Part shown: in pieces, positions 1 through 12,436 of the stretch
How positions within the stretch are numbered: position 1 is the first letter of the stretch
Layout: the number at the start of each line of letters is the position of its first letter
Source of the DNA: Phoronis australis
Taxonomy: Eukaryota; Phoronida; Phoronidae
DNA: 60,000 nt
NCBI GenBank assembly: GCA_002633005.1
Contig: NMRA01000012.1
Location: forward strand, 1,268,730 to 1,328,729
Direction: 5' to 3'
Translations under genes and position numbers: made by a program
Notes under the pieces: model-generated
What the model was told of the DNA's origin: nothing
Seen by the model: the letters and a program-made list of their open reading frames with translations, nothing else
Database searches by the model: none

Positions 1-1168
1 CAGTCAGTGCACTGACACCCTGACAAATGATTCAAACGGTTTTTGAAACTATCCATGTGTTCCGTTGTCTGTGCTTGTTCACGGCGCCTCTCTTGAATTT
101 CTTGATCAGTGAATTCCGGTTCGAACTGATAACTTGTGAAACCTAACGATCGACCTGTGAAGTTTTCGTCGGATGAGCACTCGTCTAAGTCGGGATTGCG
201 AATTGCCACGGTTAACGTTTATTAATGTTCGCTCTGTTTCAAAATGAATAATTCTCACCCTAACCAATGCTTATATAAAACTGAAACCAAGATGCAATAA
301 ACTAATTGACTGGGCACCTTCATACCGTAAATAATACGCTTACAAGGAAGTCACGCATTTCTAAAGATATGCGGGAATTTTCACCACTCTTCATTCTGAG
401 AGGCTTGTACCAGGATCAAAGAGAGCGCGGCGCCAGAATTAGGTACAGTTGTGATGACCGCATTGCCCGATGCGAGCAAGACCCAATTAAATGTAATTAT
501 CCGACCATAAACTGTGTTAAACATCTTTGACTATATAATGGCGAATTATCAAAATGCATTAACCACTAATTTTCGTTATAAACGAACTCCACAACGGTAT
601 TCAGCTGGAAAAAAACAACCAAGTACGGTTTTCGATTTTTAAAAATCGATGAACTAACAGCCAATTGGGTATGATTGAAGATAAACTACCGCGCGTATTG
701 ATATACTCCATAGATATACAAACACTGATCAGAGTTAACAATATCACATGGATTCATTTTTAATATTCTTTCAATATCGTTTAACCAGATTTTTGACCAG
801 GAAACAGTGGTACTTAACTTGTGCACACTTTTCATTTTTTATTACTGACAAAGAGCTAGAATAGTTATATAGTCAGTGCCACCGAAATAGTCCAGAGATT
901 CCAAATCTTCAGTTTGGATATCACCGTATTTGCACTTTTGTGTATATTTTATGATTTGAGTTCTAATAAAGATTAAGCTAATGACAAGTGAAATGTTTAG
1001 TGTACCTGTAATGTGGTAAGTTTAGGGATGGGCTCACAATGAACTTAACTAATTAAGTTTAACTGGCGATCAAAATCTACCACTGTTTTGGTACTTCATG
1101 TTTAAAACTTAGATTAAAAAGTTATCAGCCTGTTCCCGGTAAGAAAAAAATGAGAGCGCTCAGAGGAG
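1..1168. other. No gene recognised
   Basis: AT-rich; one 74-codon open frame (306-530) without recognisable features. If the candidate gene has upstream exons they may lie here or outside the window, but I cannot pick one out. Confidence 0.4.
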
Positions 1169-1465
1169 CGACACTTGGCGAAATTAACCGAAAAGACGAT
1201 GATGGGGAGGACGATGACGATCATGACGATGAAGGCAGCAATTATGAATAACACTATAACATTCATGGGACTAGTGAAGAAATCACTAAGAAATAGGCTA
1301 CAGTCTCGAACGACACTTGCTGAAGTTAACTGAAAAGACGACGATGGAGATGACGACGACGATGGAGATGACAACGACGATGATGATAGTGGGGATTATG
1401 AACAACACGATAACATTTATATGACTAGCGAAGATGTCAGAAATCAGTAAGAAATAGGCAACTGC
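1169..1465. repeat. 142-bp tandem duplication with acidic codon repeats
   Basis: Two units begin CGACACTTG at 1169 and 1311. Each has a GAY-rich stretch (read on plus: Asp/Glu-rich) and ends GAAATAGGC. The frames are stopped by TGA/TAA in both units, so this does not look like a live gene. Confidence 0.75.
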
Positions 1466-4400
1466 CTTGTTCAATAGTCGCTAAACCATCAGTGCAGCAA
1501 GACCAGTCAACAAGGGAACAGTGCTATCAGAAAATATCGAATAATTCAAAAACTACACGTCCTAGCGAAAACTGGAAAACATCTTCCGAAAACCCGTTCA
1601 AAACTCTATCTCCTGGCAAATTTTTAGAAAATTCGTAAAATTTTTTGAAAAATTTCAAATTTTGCAATTTTTTGATATTTAAAGTCCAATAACTCAAAAA
1701 GGCTAAGTTTGAGAAAAATGTTATCACAGAACTTTTGAAAAACATACTTCAAGGAAACCACATGCAAAAATTCACGTCATTTGCTTTTCCCGTTCAAAAT
1801 GCGACTGTAGAACGATCGAAAATGGGTGAAAATGCACCAGAGCCGCCATCTTGAAAGTGACTTCTGGTTAAACAAAATTTTATAATAGCCAATCAAAAAA
1901 AACCGAGAACGTGACGAGTTTGAAAGTGATTGATTCGCCAATGCGCCCTCTACAGGAGAAAACGTTTTCGGCCAGATATCTAGGTGCGCATGCGCCATTG
2001 CCAATATTTCCGCCATCTTTGACCGGAAGTTAATGATTTACGGCGCAGTTGTAGTACTTGTGTGCTTTAATAATCGTACCAATTTTCAGCCCTGTACTTT
2101 AAAAAATGCGGCCCCTATGAGCATTTGAATCTGAAACTGGAAACAAAATGGCCGCCACGTCTGCCATTTTGAATCCGATCACGACCAAAAGCAATAGGCT
2201 TCCAGGACTTTCTGATCCACTGGGCCATACTGCTAGACCCTTGAGTCAGGTTTCTAGCTCCTCAGCTCGGTTTTAACTATATATTAATAAAGCACAAAAA
2301 ATATTTCCAGGTGATCAGTGCAATGGGCCCTCATGCGCGGCCTGCGCACATCTGGTACAACGTGTAGCAGACCGCCTGCAATTATTTTTTTATTTTTACA
2401 CGTGTGTGAATTTCGTGCGAATCGGACGAAAATTGCGACCTGTAGAGTGCAAACAAAAAAAATTGACGTCAGAGCAACATACTTGTCGGAAGTCAAAGAA
2501 TTCCTCCAAGAAGCATTAAAAATTAAATAAAGAAAACTTATTGTTCCTTTGGGAAGTGGCCCTTTGTGAAGATAAACACAAGTTAACCTTTAACCTTTTT
2601 AGTCGTTTTGTAATATTTATAATGTACCAAGTTAAAACTACTTTCCAGAGTTGCAGGCTATAACTCTGCAAATGTCAAGGAAAACCAAATTGGGGTACTA
2701 ACAACAACCATTGTTGAGACAGTAATGCTAGCAATTACCTTTCCACTTCATTAGCTCAGATCTACATCAATACAAAGGGCATGCTGAATAGGCATCCTAA
2801 AAGTTGTCTGGGACTTAGGGAATCAGAGGTTACCAGTGTAAGTGAGAAATTCTCCACATGTTGGCCATGTGAGCGCATGCTAATTCAGTGTTTTCTGACA
2901 GAAAGCTGTTGTGAAACAATATTTCGATTGTACAGTATATCCTATGGTCAGATGTTAGGGGAATCTTTATTTAGATATTCATATACATTCAAATCATTGC
3001 TAATGTACAACTTTTGCACTGATGGTTTTGCTATGGAAGGGTAACCTGACTTCGCGATCTCCGACGAGCTAGTAAGTAGATTTGCAGTTTTGCGTCTAAT
3101 TCACCAAAATAATCATGTGCACATTATTTCTTTGGCTCACTAGTATACTCTTTTCGTGACTGGAAGTTTAGTTTCTACTTTTGGCTGGTTTATGTTCGTG
3201 ATGTCTTCAGGCCAGCCGCGATGGGCCTGATCAGGTTTTGAGCCACTGGCCGGGATAACGAGCGCTTTTGTATGTTTAGAACTCAAAAAAATCGCAAGTC
3301 TAAAATTACAACACACAGCTATGTTCTCCTGTCTGTATTTCACGGACGAATAATTCGAATTTATCACCGAACAGGGCCCAAAGCTCCCTCGACTGACCTT
3401 GGTAAATTGGTCTACCGAACTTTGTAGGCTATGGTACCTTCCAATACCTATAAATCCGTAACAGCGAAATAAAACAACACATTTGTTCAATAGCTCGATG
3501 TATTTGGAAGGGTTTTACATCGAATTTTGTTGATTAATTGTTGTAAAATGAATTCAACCGATAAGCTGGCACCAGTAAGCGTGTTGTGAACTGTTGAACA
3601 GACTGTGTTCGAACCTCTGACACCATTGGTTAATTTCAACACCTCCGTCTGCCGTCTTGTGTCAGATAAAAGAACCGTACTTGCTGTTATTGAGTGGAAC
3701 TACTCGATCTAAATTGATACAAAATGGAACTTGTTTTTTGGCTGACTCAGGTATCACAGATTACCTCACCTTTTCAAAGTGGATAAGCTGTACCCATCAG
3801 CCAGGAAGGGTCAAGGTATTATATTATCAGGTACATACTAATATGCACTGTTATTTAAAGGGACATTCCCTTCTGATACAAAATAATGCAAAAAATAATG
3901 TGCTCGGCCTTTTTCTCTGTATTGACACTGGTGCAGCTGGGCTGAAAAGGAGCAAGTTGCCCTTGGAGCACAAGAATAGCCTGGGCAAAGCAATCTAGAC
4001 TCTGTGTGCATCTTTCTTTGCTTAGACTTTTTAATCAATTGTGTTCCCAACTAATAGAAACTGACTAAGGTTATTAGCACTAAACAGTTGGACATTGGCC
4101 ATATTGTTGTAGGGTCATTGTTAGCTTATCAGATATGTAACAGTACAGGACTGCAGTAAACCCACTCGGTTTGATAAAGGTTGGGAATACCTGGGACAAG
4201 GCAAGGACACTGGTAATGTGTCTAGACCTGCCCTTTGACTAGGAAATTACATGCTGTTTGGTTCTACTCAGGTATTTTGTAGTGTTACTGTGTATTTACC
4301 TACTCGTTGGTTGTGTATTTACGACCTATTCTGTGTGTCCCATCCGGGCAGGGGGGGGGGTCTGTGAAGCGAAGATCTCCTGAAGTTTCTCTTAATCGAG
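1466..4400. other. No gene recognised
   Basis: Short opposing open frames only (for example 116 codons on minus at 3140-3490) with no domain, splice support or codon pattern. A G run lies near 4351. GTGTTCGAACCTC near 3606 resembles a lone B-box. Confidence 0.4.
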
Positions 4401-4407
4401 GTGAGCA

Positions 4408-4455
4408 CAGTAAAATCTCACCAGTTTCAGACAAAATCAATTGCCAGAGTTATGC
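4408..4455. mobile_element. A-family MITE end fragment
   Basis: Begins CAGTAAAATCTCACCAGTTT and continues into CAGACAAAATCAATTGCC, one terminus of the recurrent A family. The other end is not clear. Confidence 0.55.
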
Positions 4456-4642
4456 TTTTTGATCAACCCGTTTGCAATGTCCATGCTACGGAGGTAGGGC
4501 CTACTGTTTATTCAAATAGGAATGTTGACAAACTCAAAAAAAGTATAATGGCCATAATTGTCATTTCCCGTTTTGTCAGAAATTCATTACATTGTTAAAA
4601 TTGCTCGGAATTTCTTCATTTTCATTCAGTGTCAATGGCAGC

Positions 4643-4814
4643 TGTACACTGTAAACGTACGCTATAAACGTTGTACACTATAAATGTTGTACTCTGTAAA
4701 CGTTGTAAACTATAAACGTATACTATAAATGTTGTACACTATATACCTTGTACACTATAAACGTTGTACACTATAAGCGTTGTACACTATAAACGTTGTA
4801 CACTATAAATGTTG
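4643..4814. repeat. 16-bp minisatellite
   Basis: About ten degenerate copies of TTGTACACTATAAACG; the last four units are almost identical. Confidence 0.9.
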
Positions 4815-4834
4815 CAAAAAATAAAGTAAGTCTT

Positions 4835-4917
4835 CACGTTTATTTTGGTTGAAAATTTTGATAACATGAAATTTCCTTGTTCTGCAACGTTGTGCTCAAA
4901 CTTGAAGAAACTTTGCC
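4835..4917. mobile_element. F-family MITE fragment
   Basis: GGTTGAAAATTTTGATAACA then GCTCAAACTTGAAGAAACTT parallels the right half of the copy near 12.0 kb and the ends of the 30-kb element. Confidence 0.5.
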
Positions 4918-5110
4918 GGACATTTTTCAGTTACCTATAAAATGAACTGCCGTTTTTCATTTTTTGAAGAACAACCTCATTGCAATAGTTTTTCCAAAAA
5001 ATCTGGATGCCTTATTGAAGCAGCTAAATGAAGACTGGTCGGTTATTATTCAGTATACTGCTTTGCATCAAGGCTATGAAGCTTTATGCTGGGCCGTCCT
5101 TGGAAAGTGT

Positions 5111-5265
5111 GGTCATATGTCCCATCCATACACAGACTTACCCTTGAACAACTTAAACTTGTGCAAATTGCCCCACTTTAAGTGGAGCGTCCACACTCAC
5201 ACTAGCGCAAGACAGAAGTTGCTGCTCTGCGCTTGGCAATTAACAGCTGAATCGAATTCGATGCT
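5111..5265. mobile_element. B-family MITE fragment
   Basis: The stretch CCCATCCATACACAGACTTA, then CCCCACTTTAAGTGGAGCGT and CAAGACAGAAGTTGCTGCTC, follows the left half of the 25.2-kb and 35.3-kb copies. The right end is missing. Confidence 0.6.
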
Positions 5266-5384
5266 AAGAAGAAAATCTGTATTATACCAAAGCATTGACG
5301 CTTCGCTGTAAAATCCACCTTTTAACTTTGGAGTTAACTTGTGCTCTTAACTTCAGTGAAAGATGGAAGTTAAGTGTTCTCACT

Positions 5385-5450
5385 GACCGAAGCTTCGGTA
5401 ATACCGAAGGCAGTGGGAAAGGCCTTTTAGACACCGAAACGAGAATTTAG
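5385..5450. mobile_element. Fragment of the CCCACTAG-type palindromic repeat
   Basis: TTCTCACTGACCGAAGCTTC, then GGTAATACCGAAGGCAGTGG, carries an internal GAAGCTTC palindrome and the gtgggaaa motif of the 45.4-kb element. Homology is short. Confidence 0.35.
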
Positions 5451-5594
5451 GTCAAAAGGAAGATGTTTTCATGCTCTCATATCTAAGAATTAAATTGTGT
5501 GTTGTATAATGGTAGCCCTGTGTAGCCATTCATTCAAGAGCAATTTTCTTATAAACACTGTTGTTAAGAAATTTAGCAGGGTAAACTGTTAATG

Positions 5595-5648
5595 GCATTG
5601 CATAGTAAATTCAAGGTTCATGCATTGTGTAGTAAATTCAAGGTTCAG
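5595..5648. repeat. 27-bp tandem duplication
   Basis: GCATTGCATAGTAAATTCAA (ggttcat) is repeated once with two changes. Confidence 0.85.
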
Positions 5649-6125
5649 ATAATGAAATCTGCTGCTCTATCAGTGATCTATGTGCAGTTATTGTTCTGGA
5701 GTGGAGGCCTGACCTAGAAATCGCTTTGATTGATAACAGATTCTGACGCAAGATTGCGTCCTGCTAGATTGCCAGCTGGTTGCGCTTAGTAAAATTTACC
5801 TGTAGCTCAGGTGAGAATGCGGAGGTGTATTTGCATGGAAAAGTTTTTTTTTTATAGTTTTGACACCATTATTTAGTTTTAATTGCCACCTGGAGTCGGC
5901 TTGACTGAAGGTCTGGATTTGCAGTCTCCCTGTATGTATGTAATTGCTGTGGAATTCTGGATCATGCTTTTTAAGTTAATTTCTTGGATTAGTATAACTT
6001 AGGAATAAAAGTCTTGGATTGAACACTGCCACCTGATAGGACATCTGGGTTGTCTGGTAGATTTTCATGCCCTCTTTGCAGTTTGGAAATTGCAATATGC
6101 ACTTCAATGACAATTGAATGCTTGT

Positions 6126-6362
6126 ATGGTAAAATCAAAAAAATAGGATACAACATGGAGAGGACAAGCAAATTTTCCCATTCTTTCCATAAAATGTTTG
6201 TGGCCCCATATTAATGCTTTTCCATACTCAAGTACCATTAGCTACCACTAGAAAATGTTTTGAAAAAATGGACATTCACAACATTGTTAGAAGCCCTTGA
6301 AAACTAAATATATGGCAATTTTAGCGATTATTTTTGTGCAAAAGGGGTGTGATTTTGCCGTA
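6126..6362. mobile_element. A-family MITE, full-length
   Basis: Starts ATGGTAAAATCAAAAAAATA and ends GGTGTGATTTTGCCGTA. The interior aligns block by block with the copy at 57649-57885 (ccattaatgcttttcc, accattagctaccac, cattcacaac, cttgaaaac). About 237 bp with imperfect terminal inverted repeats and no ORF. Confidence 0.7.
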
Positions 6363-6910
6363 TGCAAACTTGTGATTCAAGTACTGGTGATGGAAGCAGG
6401 AAGTTATGTGATGGGAACAGTCAGCATTATGGCTGCTGTCTTCACAAAATTCGACTTTAGAGGAGCAGTTTGAGAGCGACTTAGGTATTTTCATTGGTGG
6501 CCTTTTTGCTTGAATTTTGTCTAGTGATGTGCGGGCTTTATACCAAAAGTCAAATGGGATCTTGGGATCTTGAATCATACACCAGAATGATCTGGTTTAA
6601 CTCATGGGATACTGGAGTGATTAAGCACCTCTGGTCATGACAGTGTGTCTGGGTCGAAGGTCACTCCCCATTGTTGGCCTGCTTGCACCCAGTGCTGGGC
6701 TGACAACTGCCAACACTTGAACTTTCTAGTCACATGATGTTGGGTGGAGGAATGTCACTACACACTTTGTAGTAGCTGTGTTTACTCAGCAGTGACTGAC
6801 TGTTGGAATGGTGAGTGAGGGTGTTATGTAACTACAGACTGTCTAAGGAGGCAGTGATGGGGTTGTGTACTCTCAACAGGATTCTTTAGTGCCATTTACT
6901 CTTCATAAGT

Positions 6911-6947
6911 TGACATGGATCAGCTGACATGGATCAGCTGACATGGA
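6911..6947. repeat. 14-bp tandem repeat
   Basis: TGACATGGATCAGC occurs about 2.6 times. Confidence 0.85.
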
Positions 6948-7320
6948 ACAGAATGAGTTGTTCCAGTGTGTAAACGGGACTGATGACACCGCGGTGAGAA
7001 AGGTTGCCACCCATTTGCAAGGTAGAGCAATTTGTGCCCGAACATCTTGCTCCGTGTCAATTATATGTCTAAACGCGAAACTAGGGCGAGGCGGAAAGGA
7101 TCGTCTCTACTGCGCTTGCCTAATGACCTACGTACGGGCTCTTTGTCTCTGCAACTCTCGTCATTTGTAAACCTGCGCATGTGCGATCCAGTCTCTTCAG
7201 CCTACAATTTCCGTCTTGTCACAGTTAGTGAGTTGTGTGTGTAAGCGGCGGCTTGACACGGGTCAATTTGCTCCGTGTCAGTTGTGCCGGGCCAAAAATT
7301 GATGTCTAAATGGGACTATG
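6945..7320. repeat. Dispersed repeat also found near the right edge
   Basis: CAAGGTAGAGCAATTTGTGC, CTTGCTCCGTGTCAATTATA, TGTCTAAACGCGAAACTAGG and GGCGGAAAGGATCGTC align with 59.33-59.42 kb. It is locally CpG-rich, and GCTCCGTGTCA recurs within it near 7270. The short ORFs here are not supported as genes. Confidence 0.45.
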
Positions 7321-8878
7321 CGATTGCCCTGTGGAATGTTGGCTGTAATCTCTTGTCATCATGTAAATAAGAGGTTTATACTTCAAGTATGATGAGTTTC
7401 ATTCTGTGTACAACATGTTTTGCATGTCGTACATTGGGGGTTATACTCTGGTGTTGCCAGGTTGTTGCCCCATTTTTCAGAAGTCTTGTTGTCATACCTT
7501 TAGCAGTTTTGACTTGGCAGACCATTAGGTGTCATTTTTATTACTAGTTTATAAGGCCTCTCGTAAGCATTCATCTATTTAGCCCCCAAAATATGGTTGT
7601 AGAAAAATGAATTTCTTTGTCATGAACTTTCTCAACTTCGTTATCTGCATGTGGTATCATTAGTCATAAAACAACAGTCTTAATTATTAGTTGAAAAGTA
7701 GAAGAATAACAATTTAGGTAATGTGTAACTAATATGTGTGTTATTGAAATTACTGTTCACTTGACATCGAAAAATAACCGTAGTCTTTAGAAAGTAGATG
7801 CACAAACTTGTTGAACATGACAAATCTTAGTAAAATGACTCCTGAATTCTTCATCAATATGAAGATAGTGACTTATGGTATAGTATGTAATCACATTTCA
7901 GGTCCTTAGCAGATTACATTTGAGTTAAAATTTTCACAGAGATCAAACATTTGCACATTTGCAGTGTTCCATTTCCTCAGTTTTCAGGGAGGTCATTTTG
8001 TTGTTGCATGAAATGTAAATTTGATTTTAAAAATGGCTTCCGTTTTATGTTCAGCGTGTCAAACAAAGCTTCATTAAAAGCATTATAGAGGTGTTTTCTT
8101 TGCATGTCTGTATTATGATAATAACAACTCCCCTTGTAAGGACATTAATTTCCAATTGTAAAGCCGGCTATATGTGTGTTTATACCACCTACCTGTGACA
8201 GGAGTTGGTATTATTTCTTCAGAAAATTGTTACATTCTCAGCATGGCGCCTGTGTTTTCATTGACTTAAAAGTTTGATTCTGACTTAAGCATTTGATAGA
8301 ATTTAATTTTTACCAGCTTATTACCTCATTAAAATAGAAATGGCCATAACCATCATGACCTTGCAACTATTGTGAGTAATAAATCTTTTGTCTGTCTGTA
8401 CATGGGCCATTATGAAATGCTGTTTTACTATATTATAGGTTTGTGATTCTTGGTACGTATTTAATAACTGTTTGTACTTGGGCTATTGTTATATTTGTCC
8501 AGGCCAACTGTGATTGTGTGCTGGTTTTATTTCTTTGCTTTCATATCAGCTTGTGAAGGAACCACTGTTAGATAATGGATGTCTTGTGGCTCCTCTCTGC
8601 CCAGAGTATTTGCTGTTTGATTCATAGGAACCTCAAATACATTTCAGTTCATTTTGCATGTTTCATGCTGCTAAATTGCATAAAATTTATTAGTAATAAA
8701 CTTTTTATGGCATGTAATTTTTTTGGGCGAGCACGTTTTTTTGTTGGCTCTTTTTCATTTGTAGCTTGGAACTGCTGTCAAATGAATTTATAATTAATAT
8801 AAATCAGTCATGAGAGCTATGAAATTGAATTTTGATTATTTTAAATTGTGTAAAGTGATCCAAAAATTGTCATTACAG
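7321..8878. other. No gene recognised upstream of the first coding exon
   Basis: AT-rich unique-looking sequence immediately 5' of exon 8879-8995. No TATA/Inr arrangement or CpG-rich promoter stood out, consistent with being intron. Confidence 0.4.
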
Positions 8879-8995
8879 ACAGATGCTTGTTTCAAGTGAT
8901 GTCCACACCGAGGCCGGTTAACGGAGACACAGGACTTCATCACTCGCCAACAGAGGGCATGAGATCTGCCAGTAGCAGCTCCCCACAAGCATCAG
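8879..8995 (+). CDS. Candidate N-terminal coding exon, unidentified split gene
   Basis: A 117-nt exon lies between a good acceptor (ATTACAG ending at 8878) and a consensus donor (CAG|GTAAGA at 8996). An ATG at 8899 opens a frame reading MSTPRPVNGDTGLHH and onward to SSSSPQAS, ending in phase 1 with a single G. The peptide is Ser/Pro-rich and looks disordered; I see no known domain. G at -3 gives an acceptable start context. An earlier ATG at 8883 has C at -3 and opens a 12-codon upstream ORF in another frame that ends at 8921 and overlaps the start. The main frame is also open from 8881 to the ATG, so the true start could lie in an exon further upstream; the exon is 117 nt (39 codons) and would be phase-symmetric in that case. 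Splice sites and frame are seen; that it is a real exon is inference, supported by phase fit with 43229-43275. Confidence 0.55.
8883..8921 (+). promoter_or_regulatory. Upstream ORF overlapping the candidate start
   Basis: An ATG at 8883 opens 12 codons (MLVSSDVHTEAG) ending at TAA 8919-8921, out of frame with and overlapping the ATG at 8899. C at -3 makes it the weaker start, so leaky scanning to 8899 is plausible. It matters only if this exon carries the 5' end of the coding region. Confidence 0.3.
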
Positions 8996-9467
8996 GTAAG
9001 ATCAGTAAAATTTTCTCTAAGCTCTGCTATCCTTGTAAACCCCGTATTTGATAATGTTAACACCCAAGACACTTCATTGAGAAACTTGAAAATAAGGAGG
9101 TGAGTTCAGCACTGTCTTTGAAAATGATTGTTTTGGTTTGTGTCACAGGGTGGACCCCTTTGAGTGCTCTAGTGTGAACATTCATTGCTGCTGTCTTGAT
9201 TTGTTTCGGTTTGAAATTAGCGATTTTGGCCGGACTCAGTTTGCGCTGCATGGGACTTTAAGCTCTACAACAGAACCCAAAGTGTGTAAAAATGGAATCT
9301 TTTCAGGGTTGAGATTTGAGCTGAAGGTAGACATTAACTTGAGCAGATACAATGTAACTATTAGCTTGGCGTGTCATTTCTCGATTATCCACTGAAACAC
9401 ATTGCTACCATCGAAAAAAAATCTTTTTGTTGTTAACTACTAGATATGCCCTAGATTTAGTATTCGT

Positions 9468-9680
9468 GTGCAAAATCTCCGATTTGGGGCACAATATGTC
9501 CGACAAATGACATTTTATGTTATCAGGAGTCATCTGCAGAAGTTGTAATTGTTAATGACCACAATCTCTTAATATCCACCCCCAATTTCCAATAGTTTTA
9601 CAACTTTTTATACATTCAAATGCCACCAGCAATAATTTCATCTTCCAAAACGCTCATCTGTCATTTACAAATGGTGCATT
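9468..9680. mobile_element. A-family MITE, diverged copy
   Basis: Starts GCAAAATCTCCGATTTGGGG, then CACAATATGTCCGACAAATG, the family's 'gtcc/ggac ... aatatGgccgac' subterminal block. It abuts the next copy, so two elements lie nearly head to tail. Confidence 0.5.
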
Positions 9681-9681
9681 A

Positions 9682-9901
9682 CATGAAAATCTCGCTAATT
9701 TAGGTCACAACATGGCGGACATTTGAAATTTGATTTTCTCACTATTCCATGAAACATGCATAACACCAAAGTTTTGCTTCTCCATGTTCGAGTTTTATAC
9801 CATCAAACAAAGTTATGAAGAATTGTAGGCATTCACAACAGTGTTGATAAAGGGTAATTTTGACCACTAATTTTGTCCGAAATTGGCGAGATTTTACTAT
9901 A
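9682..9901. mobile_element. A-family MITE, full-length
   Basis: Starts ATGAAAATCTCGCTAATTTA and GGTCACAACATGGCGGACA; ends TTGTCCGAAATTGGCGAGAT then TTTACTATA. About 220 bp with matching inverted ends. Confidence 0.7.
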
Positions 9902-10597
9902 TTTTAAAAAATCTCTGCATTGGGAATAGCCCTTTGAAGTGGATGAATAAGTGTATCTCCTTGATAGAGTATTACTCATCAATTGCCATTTAATGGCATG
10001 TGTTTGTGAGTAGGTAATGTCTGATATACAACCAAACTTATCGGGCTCACCGGCTTCATTTCCCCTGTCCATTTGAACGGATGCGGCTGAGTGATCGTGT
10101 TTACACGCGCTTTCTGTCGATGCTCTGTTCGACTGAATCGCCCCACCGTGTGATTTCACACAGCCGTTGCTGTTGCGGATATGTCAATCAGTTTGCTTGC
10201 ATGACCGTGTGTTAATGCTGGACGCAGTGAAAATCAGATGGATATGAGGTAATGCAGCGTGCAGGATTGTGTTTATAGTGCGTTAAAACTATTTCCATGG
10301 TTGTGCATCAAAGGGCTGCCATTGTATATACAGGGTGACCTGAAAAACAAAAACAAAAACAATTCCATTCTACAGAAACACGTTTACTTTCTGAAATTTT
10401 GTACACTTAAATTTCAATCCATGAACGATGTTTCCACAGTTTAACCGTATGATTTGGCTTGTATTGAATTTTTTGTTCTTTCCAAGTGAATTAGAATTTG
10501 GAAATTTTCTTATCGGTCTTTTTTGTCACCCTATAAGTTGCAGAATATACTTCTCCTCTGCAATGATGAAATCTTGGTGCATTTGTATTCTCAGCTA

Positions 10598-10688
10598 TAC
10601 GTCATGCAGTCTTTCATTGGCTGTCTAGATTAATGTTTTAGTACGTCATGCAGTCTTTCATTGGCTGTCTAGATTAATGTTTTAGTAC
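10598..10688. repeat. 44-bp perfect tandem duplication
   Basis: The unit beginning TACGTCATGCAGTCTTTCAT is repeated exactly with period 44. Identity suggests a recent event or an assembly duplication. Confidence 0.95.
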
Positions 10689-11862
10689 GCTGACTGATAA
10701 TTCTGTGCTTTTGTAATTAACCCCTTGTCGTGCACGTAAATGAATTAAGCATGTCAAATCAGTTCGCATTACTGGAGGCCACTTGAGGATTACAGGGTTA
10801 GTGTGTGGTGTGCGCACACGCACGTCATTGTTATATATGGCGAGCAGAGCTCATCATTGAGGTTACTGCCTCAATGGATTCACCTGAGGCGTAATTCATA
10901 CCCTGACCAACAGGCGTGCGTAAACACAGGAAATACACCTGAGGTGCTCGACATATGGCCAGGCAGGTAGTTGTGGGTCTGAAAGTTTATCGCCGCAGTT
11001 ACTGAATCGACTAGTGCTACAACACATCACAGGTGCAGTTATCTTGGGACGCGGGGGTGTATATCTCCCCTGCTGAGTATGTTTAAGGGAGTTCCTTGTT
11101 CTGCTGTTCAGTAGCTTGGCTATATAACATCCATTTTTGCCATTTGATTTTTTCTGGGACTCTCCTGATGGGTGGACATTGAGATTAGTTGTAGTCGTTT
11201 TTCTACTTTTAAAAACAAGTAGTTCCAGTGTCTATTAGGGAGCAGTATTCGACACTAACCATTGACATATGTAAGTTATCAGTGCAGGTGTCTGTACCGA
11301 AACAAGAAGTCTAATCTTGGCTTGTACATCACTGTGATTGTGTCATTTTTGAGATTTAAATCAGATAAATGCTCGTCCTTTTCTGTTTGGGAAAATTTAA
11401 AATCTAAGCTTGACTTGTTGTGGTTGCATCTTTTTCAACATTCAGTTGGTATCGACTGGTAACCTGCAGTTGAACTGAGGCAAAGTCAGAAGCATTTTTT
11501 TACTGGCAATGTGTTCTGCATGCACGTAACTATAGTAGTAAAACGTTACCGTGGTAAGGAAAATTTCAAGACTGATTTTGTTGGGGGTAAGTCGCTTAGT
11601 TTTGTTTTTGTTCTTTTGTACAGCTAAATGGTATGAAGTACAGGTTTTTAATGTCGTCGTATATGTTTCATTGTCTAATGTACAATTTCTCACTTTGTTG
11701 TTATTCAACTTATTTCACTTGTGGGCACTTATAGGTGGCTACTCTGCAGGTGCGTGTCTTAAAATGGATATTTTGTTATGTTTTTGGTCCATTCTTTGGA
11801 AAGTTTCCTGTAAGTCAAGTAAAATTAATGGCAAATTGTTCAATTTTTAATTTTTCAAGCGT

Positions 11863-12050
11863 TGACTGTACTGCCAAAAATGTTCAAAATTTCATCACGA
11901 GTTTGTCGATGACAGCCGTTTTAATGAAGTTTTGAAATAATTGAATAAAATTGTCTTATTGTAATCTCTTGTTGAAAATTTTGATAAACTAAATTTTACT
12001 GTTGTGCCCTATTGTGCCCTATTATGCGTTAATTTGAAGAAACTTCACCA
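11863..12050. mobile_element. F-family MITE, diverged
   Basis: TGTTGAAAATTTTGATAAAC and the end TAATTTGAAGAAACTTCACC match the family. The left end is weak. It includes a short direct duplication TGTGCCCTATTGTGCCCTAT. Confidence 0.5.
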
Positions 12051-12436
12051 CATGTTTACTTCTTAATTTCACTCGGATGTTTTGAAGTACAGTGTTCATG
12101 CGAGGCTGTGTTCTTGGACATTTAAAAAAGAAGCATATTGAATTCATGGGCGTGTCATCTTGAATGCTTTTTTTCATAACTTAAAATCTAAAGAAATGCA
12201 AATCATTCTGTGTGTTTCTTGGTGATGTTTCTGTGTTTTATACTAATAAAAGTTCTACAAGATTTCCCTGATTTTTCCAATATAAATTTTGCGTTAAATG
12301 AAGATCCTGAGTAGTTTCGTGTTTGATGTGCATTAAATTGAAACTTTTACTTCTGAAAGGAAGTTTTCTTTAGCTAGCCAGTCATCATGTCTTATTTTTC
12401 ATTGAATGCAATAACAGCTTAACGAGTCATTCTCAG

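Noticed and set aside
3595-3645. GTGTTCGAACCTC as a tRNA or SINE B-box.
   Set aside because: The upstream A-box is not convincing, so I left it as a remark only.
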